NCBI GenBank assembly: GCA_905233825.1
Contig: CAJOFE010000003.1
Coordinates: 40,842-104,841, forward strand
DNA from: an uncultured Prevotella sp.
GTDB taxonomy: Bacteria > Bacteroidota > Bacteroidia > Bacteroidales > Bacteroidaceae
Direction of reading: 5' to 3'
Length of the DNA: 64,000 nucleotides
The notes under the pieces were generated by a model. It saw only the letters and a program-made list of their open reading frames with translations. It was not told the DNA's origin and searched no databases. A program made the position numbers and the translations under genes. The number at the start of each line of letters is the position of its first letter. Position 1 is the first letter of the stretch. Below, in pieces: positions 53,401 to 61,256 of this stretch.

Positions 53401-53578
53401 GAAAGCATTTATGGAAGATGTACGCGCATACATCTCTCTTGATGACTTCTTCACATTCACCTCATATCCTGGCCTCGACCCCGAGACTTGCACTCAGGAA
53501 TACAACTGCCCAGGTCTTGACAAGGGTGTGTATCCTACCATGAAAAAGTTGGTTCTTGGCTTAAGTGTTACATTCTAA
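50438..53578 (+). CDS. SusC-like TonB-dependent transporter (1)
   Basis: A 1046-residue outer-membrane barrel that imports oligosaccharides with TonB energy. Signal MLKFKALQKPLMLLALLCLF; CarboxypepD_reg-like domain (STVKGTVVDETGEPVIGASV); plug with NDVVVIGYGVQKKSDLTGAV; GPLLIVDGLQ and KDAASAAIYGAEAGNGVILITTK, classic SusC plug motifs; beta-barrel to the C-terminal aromatic LGLSVTF. ATG at 50438 is chosen because the longer ORF begins before the -7 box. The first 110 residues are nearly identical in sequence to SusC2. Confidence 0.95.
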   Translation: MLKFKALQKPLMLLALLCLFPFGALAQSTVKGTVVDETGEPVIGASVKLVGARGGSITDMNGQFALTAASNAQLEISYVGYETQKVSVNGRNNIRITLVEDTNTLNDVVVIGYGVQKKSDLTGAVASVNADALKNRSTTDAAAALQGKAAGVQILNGTGKPGAGANIRVRGYSSNSSNIGPLLIVDGLQVSSIQYLDPSMIESMEVLKDAASAAIYGAEAGNGVILITTKSGSKGKGTVNYNIKMTNQGLGHVGKLLNASEFIDWMGTQLGETEVDGVMKRVIDVDMADAQKRYGWDPNTDTDWLDAYFENTWAQQHTLTFQGGNDRGSYFLSTSYVNQDGIVKGNKDKYERLTAQINADYKIKDWLTVGTNTAIEKWRTKGVSENGYGSSFEMLLLIDPLTPLYWTDRSQMYEGTYRDIYDEIQAGGSKYALFGDENGYYASSYFNDRLAGGNPFSQRDRSCAKNDGVNVNGTVFMNLSPIKQVTFTSRLGYRLSFSNSSDWSYPYYINNQTGRVENYSISGTSNNSTWYQWENFVNYNQDFGLHNVGAMAGMSYRQYDSNGVTANASGPDILKAYEPNYIYLTSVNGNADTTKGISGMPGTTRALSYFGRILYSYDNRYSLQGNIRHDAFSSEKLSKDNRWGTFFSASAGWTFSNEKFFKDAVDSSIMSFGKIRLSWGTNGNVNVLNNYAYTAGIATNSQWYQYGGTNVGTYGSMPNGIANPDLTWEKSEQIDLGADFRFLNDRLALGIDWYKKTTKDLLVPAPVMPESGASTMTINAGEVVNKGLEVELSWKDHIGDFKYSIAANMGTLSNKVTYLDPSIERIAGATVEGASPEVVRCYFEEGEPVWYMRGYKYAGKANDGTALYYKKDGTTTNDPQAEDMTNIGSGLPDLTYGITLNAEYKGFDLTVFGAGQAGNDVYYGLYRTRYHNVAKGVYDDFKSGKLPNLASVAGSGTFWRSSAMIYNGSFFKIKQIQLGYTLPKSITKKAFMEDVRAYISLDDFFTFTSYPGLDPETCTQEYNCPGLDKGVYPTMKKLVLGLSVTF

Positions 53579-53606
53579 ATTGAAAATTGATTATTGAAAA
53601 TTGAAA
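53579..53606 (+). repeat. Four heptamers between SusC1 and SusD1
   Basis: ATTGAAA, ATTGATT, ATTGAAA, ATTGAAA: 28 bp starting right after the SusC1 stop and ending 5 bp before the SusD1 ATG. Confidence 0.75.
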
Positions 53607-53611
53607 GAATT

Positions 53612-55351
53612 ATGAAAAAGATATTATTTTCTGTAGCTTTGCTTTCTGCAGGTATGGTGCTCACATCATGCGAAGACAGGCTTGATGTTCAGCAGAAAGC
53701 AACCAGCAGTACTGCAAGCTTCTATCAGACTGATGCCGACGCTGAGTCTGCCCTGACAGCCATGTACGCCACATTTATTGGTGAGATTGCCGGTACTGAA
53801 GGTATTTGGAATGCTTATATCATGGGCCTGAACTACTCTGCCGACGACGTATTCTCAGCCGGTGGCGATATCAACGACCATGCCGACTTCCGTATCCTGG
53901 ATGAGATGCGCTATGACCCGAGTTCTTCTCCCATCAGCACACTCTACAACCACATCTACAAGGCTATCTACTCTGCAAACCTTGTCATCAGCTATTTCGG
54001 TGAGACTGCCGACACTCCCACCAAGAAGCAGGCCGTAGCCGAAGCTAAGGTGATGCGTGCTTGGGCTCACATGCTGGCTGCCCAGGTTTATTACCAGCCC
54101 CCCCTCATTGATCACCTGATCACTACCGACAAACCGACCAATGCTGAGTCACAGGAGGCTATCTTCGACTTCTGCATCAAGGATTGTGAAGAGGCACTGG
54201 CTGACCTCCCCGACCGTAAGGGTCAGAGCGACAAGGAAGGTGCTTGGCGCGTAACGAAGGGCTTTGCTCAGTTCGTTGGCGGTAAGGCAGCTCTCTTCAA
54301 GGGTGACAATGCCAAGGCTATTAGCTTCCTGAAGCCTCTCGTTACGTCTCCTAACTATGCACTCGTTCCCGGTAATCGCTTCCGCGACCTCTTCCATGTA
54401 GAGGGTGACGGCTGCGAGGAGAAGATCTTCGAGTTCAACTTCTCAGCCAACACCGCTCTCGGTGGCGTTTGGGGTGGTAGCATCCAGCGTGGTCGTTGGA
54501 TGGTTGCCAACGTGCTCAACTGGCGTGGTGACGATATCGCCGGTGGTGGTAAGAGCCCATTGATCTGCTCAACCGGTGGTTGGGGCGGTGGCGCCATCAA
54601 CCAGGATTTCGCTCACAAGATGCTTGAGAACGATGGCGACAGCTATCGTCGTAAGGCTACATTCCTCACCTCTGATGAGTTCTTCTATGATGAGGATCTC
54701 TGCGGTTGGAAGAGCGACACCAAAGCAGACGGTACCAAGATGACCCGTGCCGAGAAAGAGTTCGATCCTGACCGTGGTATCACCAAGTCTGCCGGCTCAT
54801 TCTCCCGCAGCGACGTGATGGAGGTGAAGATGATGATGCATCCCAACGATGCTGACCTCTCTGTAGGTGACAACTGTAACAATACCAACGTATGTCTTGC
54901 TCGTCTTGGTGAGGCCTACCTGCTCTACGCTGAGGCTTGCATCGCATCAGGACAGAAAGGTGAGGCTCTGACGTACATCAAGAAGATTCAGGAGCGTGCT
55001 GGTTCTAAGACTATCACCACCAGTGAAGCCGACGTCAATCTGCAGCTTCTGCAGGACGAGAAGCAGTATGAGCTCTGGTTCGAGGGCTGCCGTTGGTTCG
55101 ACATCGTACGCTGGGGCATTGCCAAGCAGTGCTACGACAAGGTGCTCGACAACATTCCTCTGCAGTGGGACGAGTACTTCCAGTCAGGTGGCACCAAGCC
55201 TCACAAGCTGGTCTATCAGATCCACCATCCGTTCAAAGATGCCGGCATCACGCTGAAGTTCGTGGAGGGCAAGAACGAATACTGGCCGATTCCGCAGACT
55301 GTCATCGAGATCAACGACCAGATGCATCAGGTACGTGGTTGGGCTAACTAA
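53612..55351 (+). CDS. SusD-like surface glycan-binding lipoprotein (1)
   Basis: A 579-residue lipoprotein (MKKILFSVALLSAGMVLTSC, Cys20) that caps SusC1 and captures the glycan at the cell surface. RagB/SusD features: TPR-like helices with KAIYSANLVISYF and AEAKVMRAWAHMLAAQVYYQPP, and the C-terminal block ELWFEGCRWFDIVRWG. An in-frame TTG at 53594 is ignored because it lies in the heptamer repeat. Cotranscribed with SusC1, ending at the hairpin 55445-55477. Confidence 0.94.
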   Translation: MKKILFSVALLSAGMVLTSCEDRLDVQQKATSSTASFYQTDADAESALTAMYATFIGEIAGTEGIWNAYIMGLNYSADDVFSAGGDINDHADFRILDEMRYDPSSSPISTLYNHIYKAIYSANLVISYFGETADTPTKKQAVAEAKVMRAWAHMLAAQVYYQPPLIDHLITTDKPTNAESQEAIFDFCIKDCEEALADLPDRKGQSDKEGAWRVTKGFAQFVGGKAALFKGDNAKAISFLKPLVTSPNYALVPGNRFRDLFHVEGDGCEEKIFEFNFSANTALGGVWGGSIQRGRWMVANVLNWRGDDIAGGGKSPLICSTGGWGGGAINQDFAHKMLENDGDSYRRKATFLTSDEFFYDEDLCGWKSDTKADGTKMTRAEKEFDPDRGITKSAGSFSRSDVMEVKMMMHPNDADLSVGDNCNNTNVCLARLGEAYLLYAEACIASGQKGEALTYIKKIQERAGSKTITTSEADVNLQLLQDEKQYELWFEGCRWFDIVRWGIAKQCYDKVLDNIPLQWDEYFQSGGTKPHKLVYQIHHPFKDAGITLKFVEGKNEYWPIPQTVIEINDQMHQVRGWAN

Positions 55352-55444
55352 GCCTGACGGTTAGAAAGTGAAAAATAGAATAAAGAATTAAATACAGAAT
55401 AGTTTTTTGGTTTTCACACATTAGTTTTCATTAAAAGTTCGGTA

Positions 55445-55484
55445 ATTGGTGCTGCGTCGGGAGGACGCGGCACCAATTTGTTTA
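55445..55484 (+). terminator. Terminator after SusD1
   Basis: ATTGGTGCTGCGTC (55445-55458), loop GGGAG, GACGCGGCACCAAT (55464-55477): 14-bp stem with one T-G pair, then TTGTTTATT. Identical over 39 nt to the terminator after SusD2. Confidence 0.85.
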
Positions 55485-55558
55485 TTCACGCAAGGATTGC
55501 CCTGCAAGGATGGGTTATCATTCAATAAGGCAGGATTATTGTCGGATAACACTAAATA

Positions 55559-55623
55559 GTTACACATGAAAAGCATGATGTTACTTCATGCAAAGCCTAA
55601 TTCTGTTAAAATGCGTAAATTTG
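55559..55623 (+). promoter_or_regulatory. Candidate HTCS operator and SusC2 promoter
   Basis: GTTAC at 55559-55563 and 55580-55584, 21 bp apart; after 31 bp the -7 box TAAATTTG (55616-55623). Same geometry as before the GH3 gene. Confidence 0.6.
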
Positions 55624-55704
55624 TATCGTCAAAATAGCAGAAAGCATAAACAGGACAAACAACCTTTTTTTCATTCATATTATTAATTAAAAACCAAACA
55701 TGTT

Positions 55705-58700
55705 ATGTTAAAAATCAAAGCACTACAAAAGCCGCTTATGCTGCTTGCCCTGCTCTGTTTGTTCCCCTTTGGGGCACTGGCTCAGAGCACAGTAAAGGGA
55801 ACAGTGGTCGATGGAGCTGGTGAACCCGTCATCGGTGCATCAGTGAAATTGGTTGGAGCAAAAGGTGGTAGCGTCACCGACGTGAACGGACAGTTCACGA
55901 TCACTGCCGCTTCCAATGCCCAGCTCGAAATCTCCTATGTGGGCTATGTCACCCAGAAGGTGAATGTTTCCGGACGCCAGAACATCCGCATCACCCTGGC
56001 TGAAGACACGAATACGCTGAACGACGTGGTGGTCGTGGGTTACGGTACCCAGCGCAAGAAGCTGGTGACAGGCTCCACGGTGCATGTTACTTCCGACAAT
56101 ATTGCGGCGATGAATGCCGTTGATGCATTCGGAGCCCTGCAGAGCCAGACTACCGGTATGAACATCGTCATGAACTCAGGCCAGCCGGGTGAAGGCTACA
56201 AAGTGGTCATCCGTGGTATGGGTACAGCCGGCTCTAACACTCCGCTGTATGTGGTCGATGGCGTGCCTGGTGCAAGCATCGACGACCTGTCACCAAACGA
56301 CATTGAAAGCATCGACGTACTGAAGGATGCCGCCTCGAGTGCCATCTACGGTGCACGTGCATCCAACGGCGTCATCCTCGTGACCACCAAGAAAGGTAAG
56401 GCCGGACACGTAGAGGTGACCTTCGACGGCTACATGGGCTGGCAGAACCCTAACACCAACGACGTGACGCCGCTCAACGCCAAACAGTATATGGAGATCA
56501 ACGACCTGGCTTACACCATCCAGGGTGTCGCCACCTACGACTGGGCCACGCTGATTCCCAAGCAGTATGCACAGATACAGAACGGCACGTGGAACGGCAC
56601 GAACTGGCTGGAAGAGACCACCATCGATAATGCGCCGATGCACAATGCCTCTATCAACATCACTGGCGGTACTGACCTGTCGCGCTTCTCGTTAGGTTTC
56701 ACCAAATACCACCAGACGGGTACCATCGGCTATCCTGCCGACCCGAAGTTCGACCGCTATACCGTTCGCCTGAACTCCGACTACTCGCTGATCAGGAAGA
56801 AGGGACGCGACATTCTGAAGCTTGGTGAGAACATCACCTTTGCAACAACAAACAGAAAGGGTGTCCGCATTGGTGGCATCTACGACAATTCCATCCGCAA
56901 CCTGCTGGCCATGAGCCCGCTGCTGCCTGCCTACAACGACAATGGCGACTTCTACGAGTACAAGGACATACAGGCCGACGGCTGGGATTTCAGCGCAGAG
57001 ATGGCCAACCCGCTGGCACAGATGAAGTATGACAACAGCAACGGCTACAACAAGGGTTGGCGCCTACAGTCGAACTTCTTCCTGGAGTTCTCGCCCATCA
57101 AGGACCTGACCTATCGCGCCAGTGCCGGATGGCTCTACCGCCACAGGGAAAGCCGCAGCTACGTGCCCGTCTATGAGCTGAGCGCCAAGAAATCAAATCC
57201 TGCCGACGACGTCAGCCAGAGCCAGTCCTACAGCATCCGCTGGTCGCTGGAGAACACCCTGAACTGGGTGAAGGCTTTCGACAAGCATCATGTCGATGCA
57301 CTGCTGGGACAGTCGTTAGAGAAGTGGGGCTATGGCAACGGCGTGAACGTGACCAACTCCAACTCGCTCTTCCCAGGCTCCTTCGACCACGCCTATATTG
57401 CCAATGCAAACGTGGTTGATCCCGCCTATACCTCCATCGGCGGCAGCCCCGAGGCTCAGGGAGCCCTGTCATCATTCTTCGGACGTGTGAACTACAACTA
57501 CGACGAGACCTACCTGCTCTCGTTAGTGCTCCGCGCCGACGGCTCATCCAACTTCAAACGTGGCAAGCGCTGGGGCTACTTCCCCTCGGTGTCCGCAGGC
57601 TGGGTCATCACCAACGAGAACTTCATGGAATCGACCAAGAGCTGGCTCGACTTCCTGAAACTCCGTGCCAGCTGGGGACAGAATGGTAACTGCAACATCT
57701 CCGCCTTCCAGTATGTGGCCACCGTCGCCTTCGACGACCCCTACTACTTCGACAGCAAGGACAATCCCGGCATCGGTGCCTATCCCGACATCCTGCCCAA
57801 TGAGGACGTGAAGTGGGAGACCTCCGAGCAGCTCGACTTCGGCTTCGACGCCCGTTTCCTCAACAACCGCTTAGGCTTCAGCTTCGACTGGTACAACAAG
57901 ACGACCAAGGACTGGCTCGTAAAGGCCCCGACGCTGCTCTCCTACGGTACCGGCGCTCCCTACATCAACGGCGGCGACATCCAAAACAAAGGATATGAGA
58001 TTCAGCTGACGTGGAACGACAAGATTGGCAAGGACTTCAGATATGGCATCACGGCCAACCTCTCTCACAACAAGAACGAGGTAACCCGTCTGGCCAACTC
58101 CGAGGGCATCATCCACGGCGGTTCCAACGCCATTGCCCAGAACACCGCCGAGCTCTATCGCTTGGAGGTAGGCTATCCCATCGGCTACTTCTGGGGCTAC
58201 GAGATGGAAGGTATCATCCAGAACGAGCAGCAGCTGCAGGAATACCTCGACCGCAACTGTGGCGGCGACAAGAAAAACTCGCTGCAGGGCGAGTCGCTGC
58301 AGCCTGGCGACGTCATGTTCAAGGATCTTAACGGCAATGGAAAGATCGACACCGGCGAAGACGACAAGACCATGATTGGCGACCCGAACCCCGACTACAC
58401 CGTAGGCCTGAACATCAACCTCGCCTATAAGGGCTTCGACTTCGGCATCAACGGCTACGGCAGCTTCGGACAGCAGGTGGCCAAGAGCTATCGTCAGTTC
58501 TCCGACCATCCCGACGACAACTATTGCACCGACGTCTATACCAAGTACTGGACAGGCGAGGGCAGCACCAACCAATATCCGCGCTTCTCCGACGGTAAGA
58601 CAGCCAACATGTCTGAGATTTCACGCGTATGGATCGAGGATGCCGACTTCTTCAAGATCTCGCGCATCTCCTTCGGCTACGACTTCAAGCGTCTGTACTC

Positions 58701-58884
58701 CAAGCTTCCCGTACAGAAGTGCCGTCTCTACGTTTCCCTCAGCAACATGTTCACCTTCACCGGCTACTCCGGTATGGATCCTGAGGTCGGCTTCGGCAAC
58801 GGAACCAGCTGGGCCTCCGGCATCGACTGCGGCTACTATCCCTCTTCCCGTGCTTGGCAAGTGGGCTTAAACATCAACTTTTAA
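55705..58884 (+). CDS. SusC-like TonB-dependent transporter (2)
   Basis: A 1059-residue outer-membrane transporter. Signal MLKIKALQKPLMLLALLCLF, CarboxypepD_reg-like domain, plug motifs NDVVVVGYGTQRKK, NTPLYVVDGVPG and KDAASSAIYGARASNGVILVTTK, and a C-terminal barrel ending VGLNINF. The barrel differs greatly from SusC1, so it probably takes a different xylan fragment. The start is separated from the -7 box by about 80 bp. Cotranscribed with SusD2, 13 bp downstream. Confidence 0.95.
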   Translation: MLKIKALQKPLMLLALLCLFPFGALAQSTVKGTVVDGAGEPVIGASVKLVGAKGGSVTDVNGQFTITAASNAQLEISYVGYVTQKVNVSGRQNIRITLAEDTNTLNDVVVVGYGTQRKKLVTGSTVHVTSDNIAAMNAVDAFGALQSQTTGMNIVMNSGQPGEGYKVVIRGMGTAGSNTPLYVVDGVPGASIDDLSPNDIESIDVLKDAASSAIYGARASNGVILVTTKKGKAGHVEVTFDGYMGWQNPNTNDVTPLNAKQYMEINDLAYTIQGVATYDWATLIPKQYAQIQNGTWNGTNWLEETTIDNAPMHNASINITGGTDLSRFSLGFTKYHQTGTIGYPADPKFDRYTVRLNSDYSLIRKKGRDILKLGENITFATTNRKGVRIGGIYDNSIRNLLAMSPLLPAYNDNGDFYEYKDIQADGWDFSAEMANPLAQMKYDNSNGYNKGWRLQSNFFLEFSPIKDLTYRASAGWLYRHRESRSYVPVYELSAKKSNPADDVSQSQSYSIRWSLENTLNWVKAFDKHHVDALLGQSLEKWGYGNGVNVTNSNSLFPGSFDHAYIANANVVDPAYTSIGGSPEAQGALSSFFGRVNYNYDETYLLSLVLRADGSSNFKRGKRWGYFPSVSAGWVITNENFMESTKSWLDFLKLRASWGQNGNCNISAFQYVATVAFDDPYYFDSKDNPGIGAYPDILPNEDVKWETSEQLDFGFDARFLNNRLGFSFDWYNKTTKDWLVKAPTLLSYGTGAPYINGGDIQNKGYEIQLTWNDKIGKDFRYGITANLSHNKNEVTRLANSEGIIHGGSNAIAQNTAELYRLEVGYPIGYFWGYEMEGIIQNEQQLQEYLDRNCGGDKKNSLQGESLQPGDVMFKDLNGNGKIDTGEDDKTMIGDPNPDYTVGLNINLAYKGFDFGINGYGSFGQQVAKSYRQFSDHPDDNYCTDVYTKYWTGEGSTNQYPRFSDGKTANMSEISRVWIEDADFFKISRISFGYDFKRLYSKLPVQKCRLYVSLSNMFTFTGYSGMDPEVGFGNGTSWASGIDCGYYPSSRAWQVGLNINF

Positions 58885-58897
58885 TCTCTGAAGCGTT

Positions 58898-60640
58898 ATG
58901 AAAACAACTATCAAATATCTTGTTGCATCAGCACTCTGTGTGATGCTCTTTGCTGCCTGTGACGATTTCCTCGACACAGATAACCTCACGAAGAAAGACA
59001 CCTCAAACTTCCCCATCAACGAGACCGATGCCACGCAGATGGTGAACGGCATCTACTCCGTGATGAACCGTAACCTGGCCGACCCCGAGGAAGACCCGTT
59101 CTTCGTCTTCGACATCGCTTCCGACGACCGTTTAGGCGGTGGCAGCCAGAGCAACATCGGCGCCCAGGGCGTTGACCGCCTCATGAATGCCTACGTCGAT
59201 TGGATGAAGCCCCTGTGGAAACAGCGCTACGCCGGCATCAACCGCGCCAACAGCGCATTGGAGACCATCGACAACGTGACCGAGTGGAGCTCACCGGAGA
59301 AGAAAAACCAGCTGCTCTGCGAAATCCATTTCCTCCGTGCCTGGTACTACTTCAACCTGGCACAGGTGTTCAACGGTGTGCCCCTCGTGCTTTCCACGGC
59401 ACCCCAGAACCTGCCGAAAGCCACGCCCGACGAGGTATATGCCCAGATAGCCACCGACCTGAAGACCGCTATCGAGATAGCCCCCAACACCAAGTACCCC
59501 GCCTTTGGCGACGGCCGGGCATCAAAGTGGGCTGCCGAGGGCATCATGGCCCGCGTGTGGCTGTTCTATACCGGCTTCTATGGCAAGTCTGAACTGCCAT
59601 TGGTCGATGGCGGCAGCGTCTCGAAGGCTCAGGTAGCCTCGTGGTTAGAGGACTGCATCAGCAACAGCGGCTTCGGACTCGTCTCCGACCAGCGCAATCT
59701 CTGGCCCTACACCAACCCCTACACGGGCAAGGACTATCAGTACGACATCGACAACGGCCTCAACTGGGAAACCGACGAGAACATAGAAAACATGTTCGCC
59801 GTGAAGATGTCTAACAAGCCCGGATGGAGTGCCGACGCTCAGCTGCGCCACAACCGCATCGTTGAGTTCTACGGCCTGCGCAAGACCAACGAGACCGCCT
59901 TCCCCTTCTCCGTACAGGGCTATTCCAACGGTCCCGTCTGCGAGAAGCTGTGGACCGACTGGGCAGCCGATCCCGACTATGCCGGCGACTATCGCCGCGT
60001 AGGCTCCATCTGCGACCGCGCCGTCGAGATCCCCGACTATCCTGGCGACAAGGCCAAGGAAGTGGAGAATACCAACCTGCTGGCAAAGAAATACATCGGC
60101 TGCGAGGCCTACGACCACGAGACAGGCCAGCGCATGCTCAGCTATGGCTACTTCTACGGCAGCGAGAACAACCGTCAGACAGGCCTCACCCAGTCGCTCG
60201 TCTGGCTCCGCTTCGCCGACGTGCTGCTCATGCACTCCGAGCTCACCGACGGAGCCGTCGTCTATCATGGCAAGAGCGGCCTCAACGCCGTTCGCCAGCG
60301 TGCCAACCTGCCCGACATCTCCTATTCCCTGCAGAACCTGAAGAAAGAGCGCCGCTACGAGCTCTGCTTCGAGGCCTTGCGCTGGAACGACCTGCGCCGT
60401 TGGGGCGACGTTCAGGAGAAGGTAAACAACCAGGTGGGCAACCACATCCTGAACCAGGGCATCGAGGGCACCTATGCCTTCACCAACGACTTCATGCAGC
60501 GCTACCGCGACACTGGTGGCGGCTTCTTCAAGATTCCTGAGGATCAGGTCACGCTCTCAGAGGGCGTGCTTGAGCAGAACCCGGGCTGGGGCGACGGCAC
60601 CAACTGGGCGAAGGGTGATCTGCCCTACAAGTTCAAGTAA
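58898..60640 (+). CDS. SusD-like surface glycan-binding lipoprotein (2)
   Basis: A 580-residue lipoprotein (MKTTIKYLVASALCVMLFAAC, Cys21). SusD fold: YAGINRANSALETID, CEIHFLRAWYYFNLAQVFNGVPLV and the C-terminal ELCFEALRWNDLRRWG. Partner of SusC2. It differs strongly from SusD1 outside these motifs. The transcript ends at the hairpin 60681-60713. Confidence 0.94.
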   Translation: MKTTIKYLVASALCVMLFAACDDFLDTDNLTKKDTSNFPINETDATQMVNGIYSVMNRNLADPEEDPFFVFDIASDDRLGGGSQSNIGAQGVDRLMNAYVDWMKPLWKQRYAGINRANSALETIDNVTEWSSPEKKNQLLCEIHFLRAWYYFNLAQVFNGVPLVLSTAPQNLPKATPDEVYAQIATDLKTAIEIAPNTKYPAFGDGRASKWAAEGIMARVWLFYTGFYGKSELPLVDGGSVSKAQVASWLEDCISNSGFGLVSDQRNLWPYTNPYTGKDYQYDIDNGLNWETDENIENMFAVKMSNKPGWSADAQLRHNRIVEFYGLRKTNETAFPFSVQGYSNGPVCEKLWTDWAADPDYAGDYRRVGSICDRAVEIPDYPGDKAKEVENTNLLAKKYIGCEAYDHETGQRMLSYGYFYGSENNRQTGLTQSLVWLRFADVLLMHSELTDGAVVYHGKSGLNAVRQRANLPDISYSLQNLKKERRYELCFEALRWNDLRRWGDVQEKVNNQVGNHILNQGIEGTYAFTNDFMQRYRDTGGGFFKIPEDQVTLSEGVLEQNPGWGDGTNWAKGDLPYKFK

Positions 60641-60680
60641 CAACTACAGGTGATTAGTTTTTAGTTTACATTTGTTCTTT

Positions 60681-60721
60681 ATTGGTGCTGCGTCGGGAGG
60701 ACGCGGCACCAATTTGTTTTT
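60681..60721 (+). terminator. Terminator after SusD2
   Basis: Same 14-bp stem, loop GGGAG and TTTGTTTTT tail as at 55445. Identity extends over stem, loop and first T-run. Confidence 0.85.
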
Positions 60722-61046
60722 GCAAAACAAATAGAGAAAGAGAGAAAGCAAAAAACTTTTGAAGTTTGAATTTAGATTTTAGAATTTAGAGGTGTTGCCC
60801 TGCGGGCAAGTACGATTTTAGATGTTAGAAGTACTTTCTCCTTACTCCTTCCTCCTTCCTACTCGGCGAAGCCGACACCTCTTAATTCTTAATTCTTCTT
60901 TGCTGAAAGCAATCCCTCTCAATTCAAAATTCTTAATTCTTACATCCCATAGGGGCCATAGGGGGTAAAATAGGGTGGCTGATTTGGCTGATTCGTGTAA
61001 ATCAAAATCGCCTACAAGCGGCCTTAACTGCTTGCAGGCGTGAGAG
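60722..61046. other. Gene-free stretch with heptamers and a hairpin
   Basis: Holds three heptamer elements (60758-60792, 60877-60904, 60914-60941) and a hairpin CGCCTACAAGC/GCTTGCAGGCG (61009-61040, one mismatch). No credible ORF on either strand up to 61046. Confidence 0.55.
60758..60941. repeat. Cluster of three heptamer elements
   Basis: 60758-60792: TTTGAAG, TTTGAAT, TTAGATT, TTAGAAT, TTAGAGG. 60877-60904: ACCTCTT, AATTCTT, AATTCTT, CTTTGCT. 60914-60941: CCCTCTC, AATTCAA, AATTCTT, AATTCTT. The first is roughly the reverse complement of the other two, so they could pair. Confidence 0.65.
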
Positions 61047-61187
61047 TTAGACTTTTTCGTACAGCGTTTTCAGTCTTTTAGTATATTCCAACAATTCGCG
61101 CATATTTGCCTCTTGATTGTTACAAAAAAGAAATGAGCCGACAAAATGCTCAGCCCACCTTCTTTCGTTAATAATATTAAAATTCAT
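61047..61187 (-). CDS. Possible 46-residue protein
   Basis: A small minus-strand ORF, MNFNIINERRWAEHFVGSF onwards, ending RLKTLYEKV. It is helical and charged with no family recognised. Immediately upstream an open frame without a start codon (about 61177-61260) reads VQLYLPDKALLQAKVKEWID and ends overlapping this ATG by 11 nt. This looks like the tail of a lost gene. Together they may be remnants of a two-gene module cut by the 3' end of the CotH gene. Low confidence that it is expressed. Confidence 0.3.
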   Translation of the reverse strand: MNFNIINERRWAEHFVGSFLFCNNQEANMRELLEYTKRLKTLYEKV

Positions 61188-61256
61188 TGAACTCGTCAAT
61201 CCACTCCTTCACCTTTGCTTGTAGCAAAGCCTTGTCAGGCAGATATAGCTGAACAG

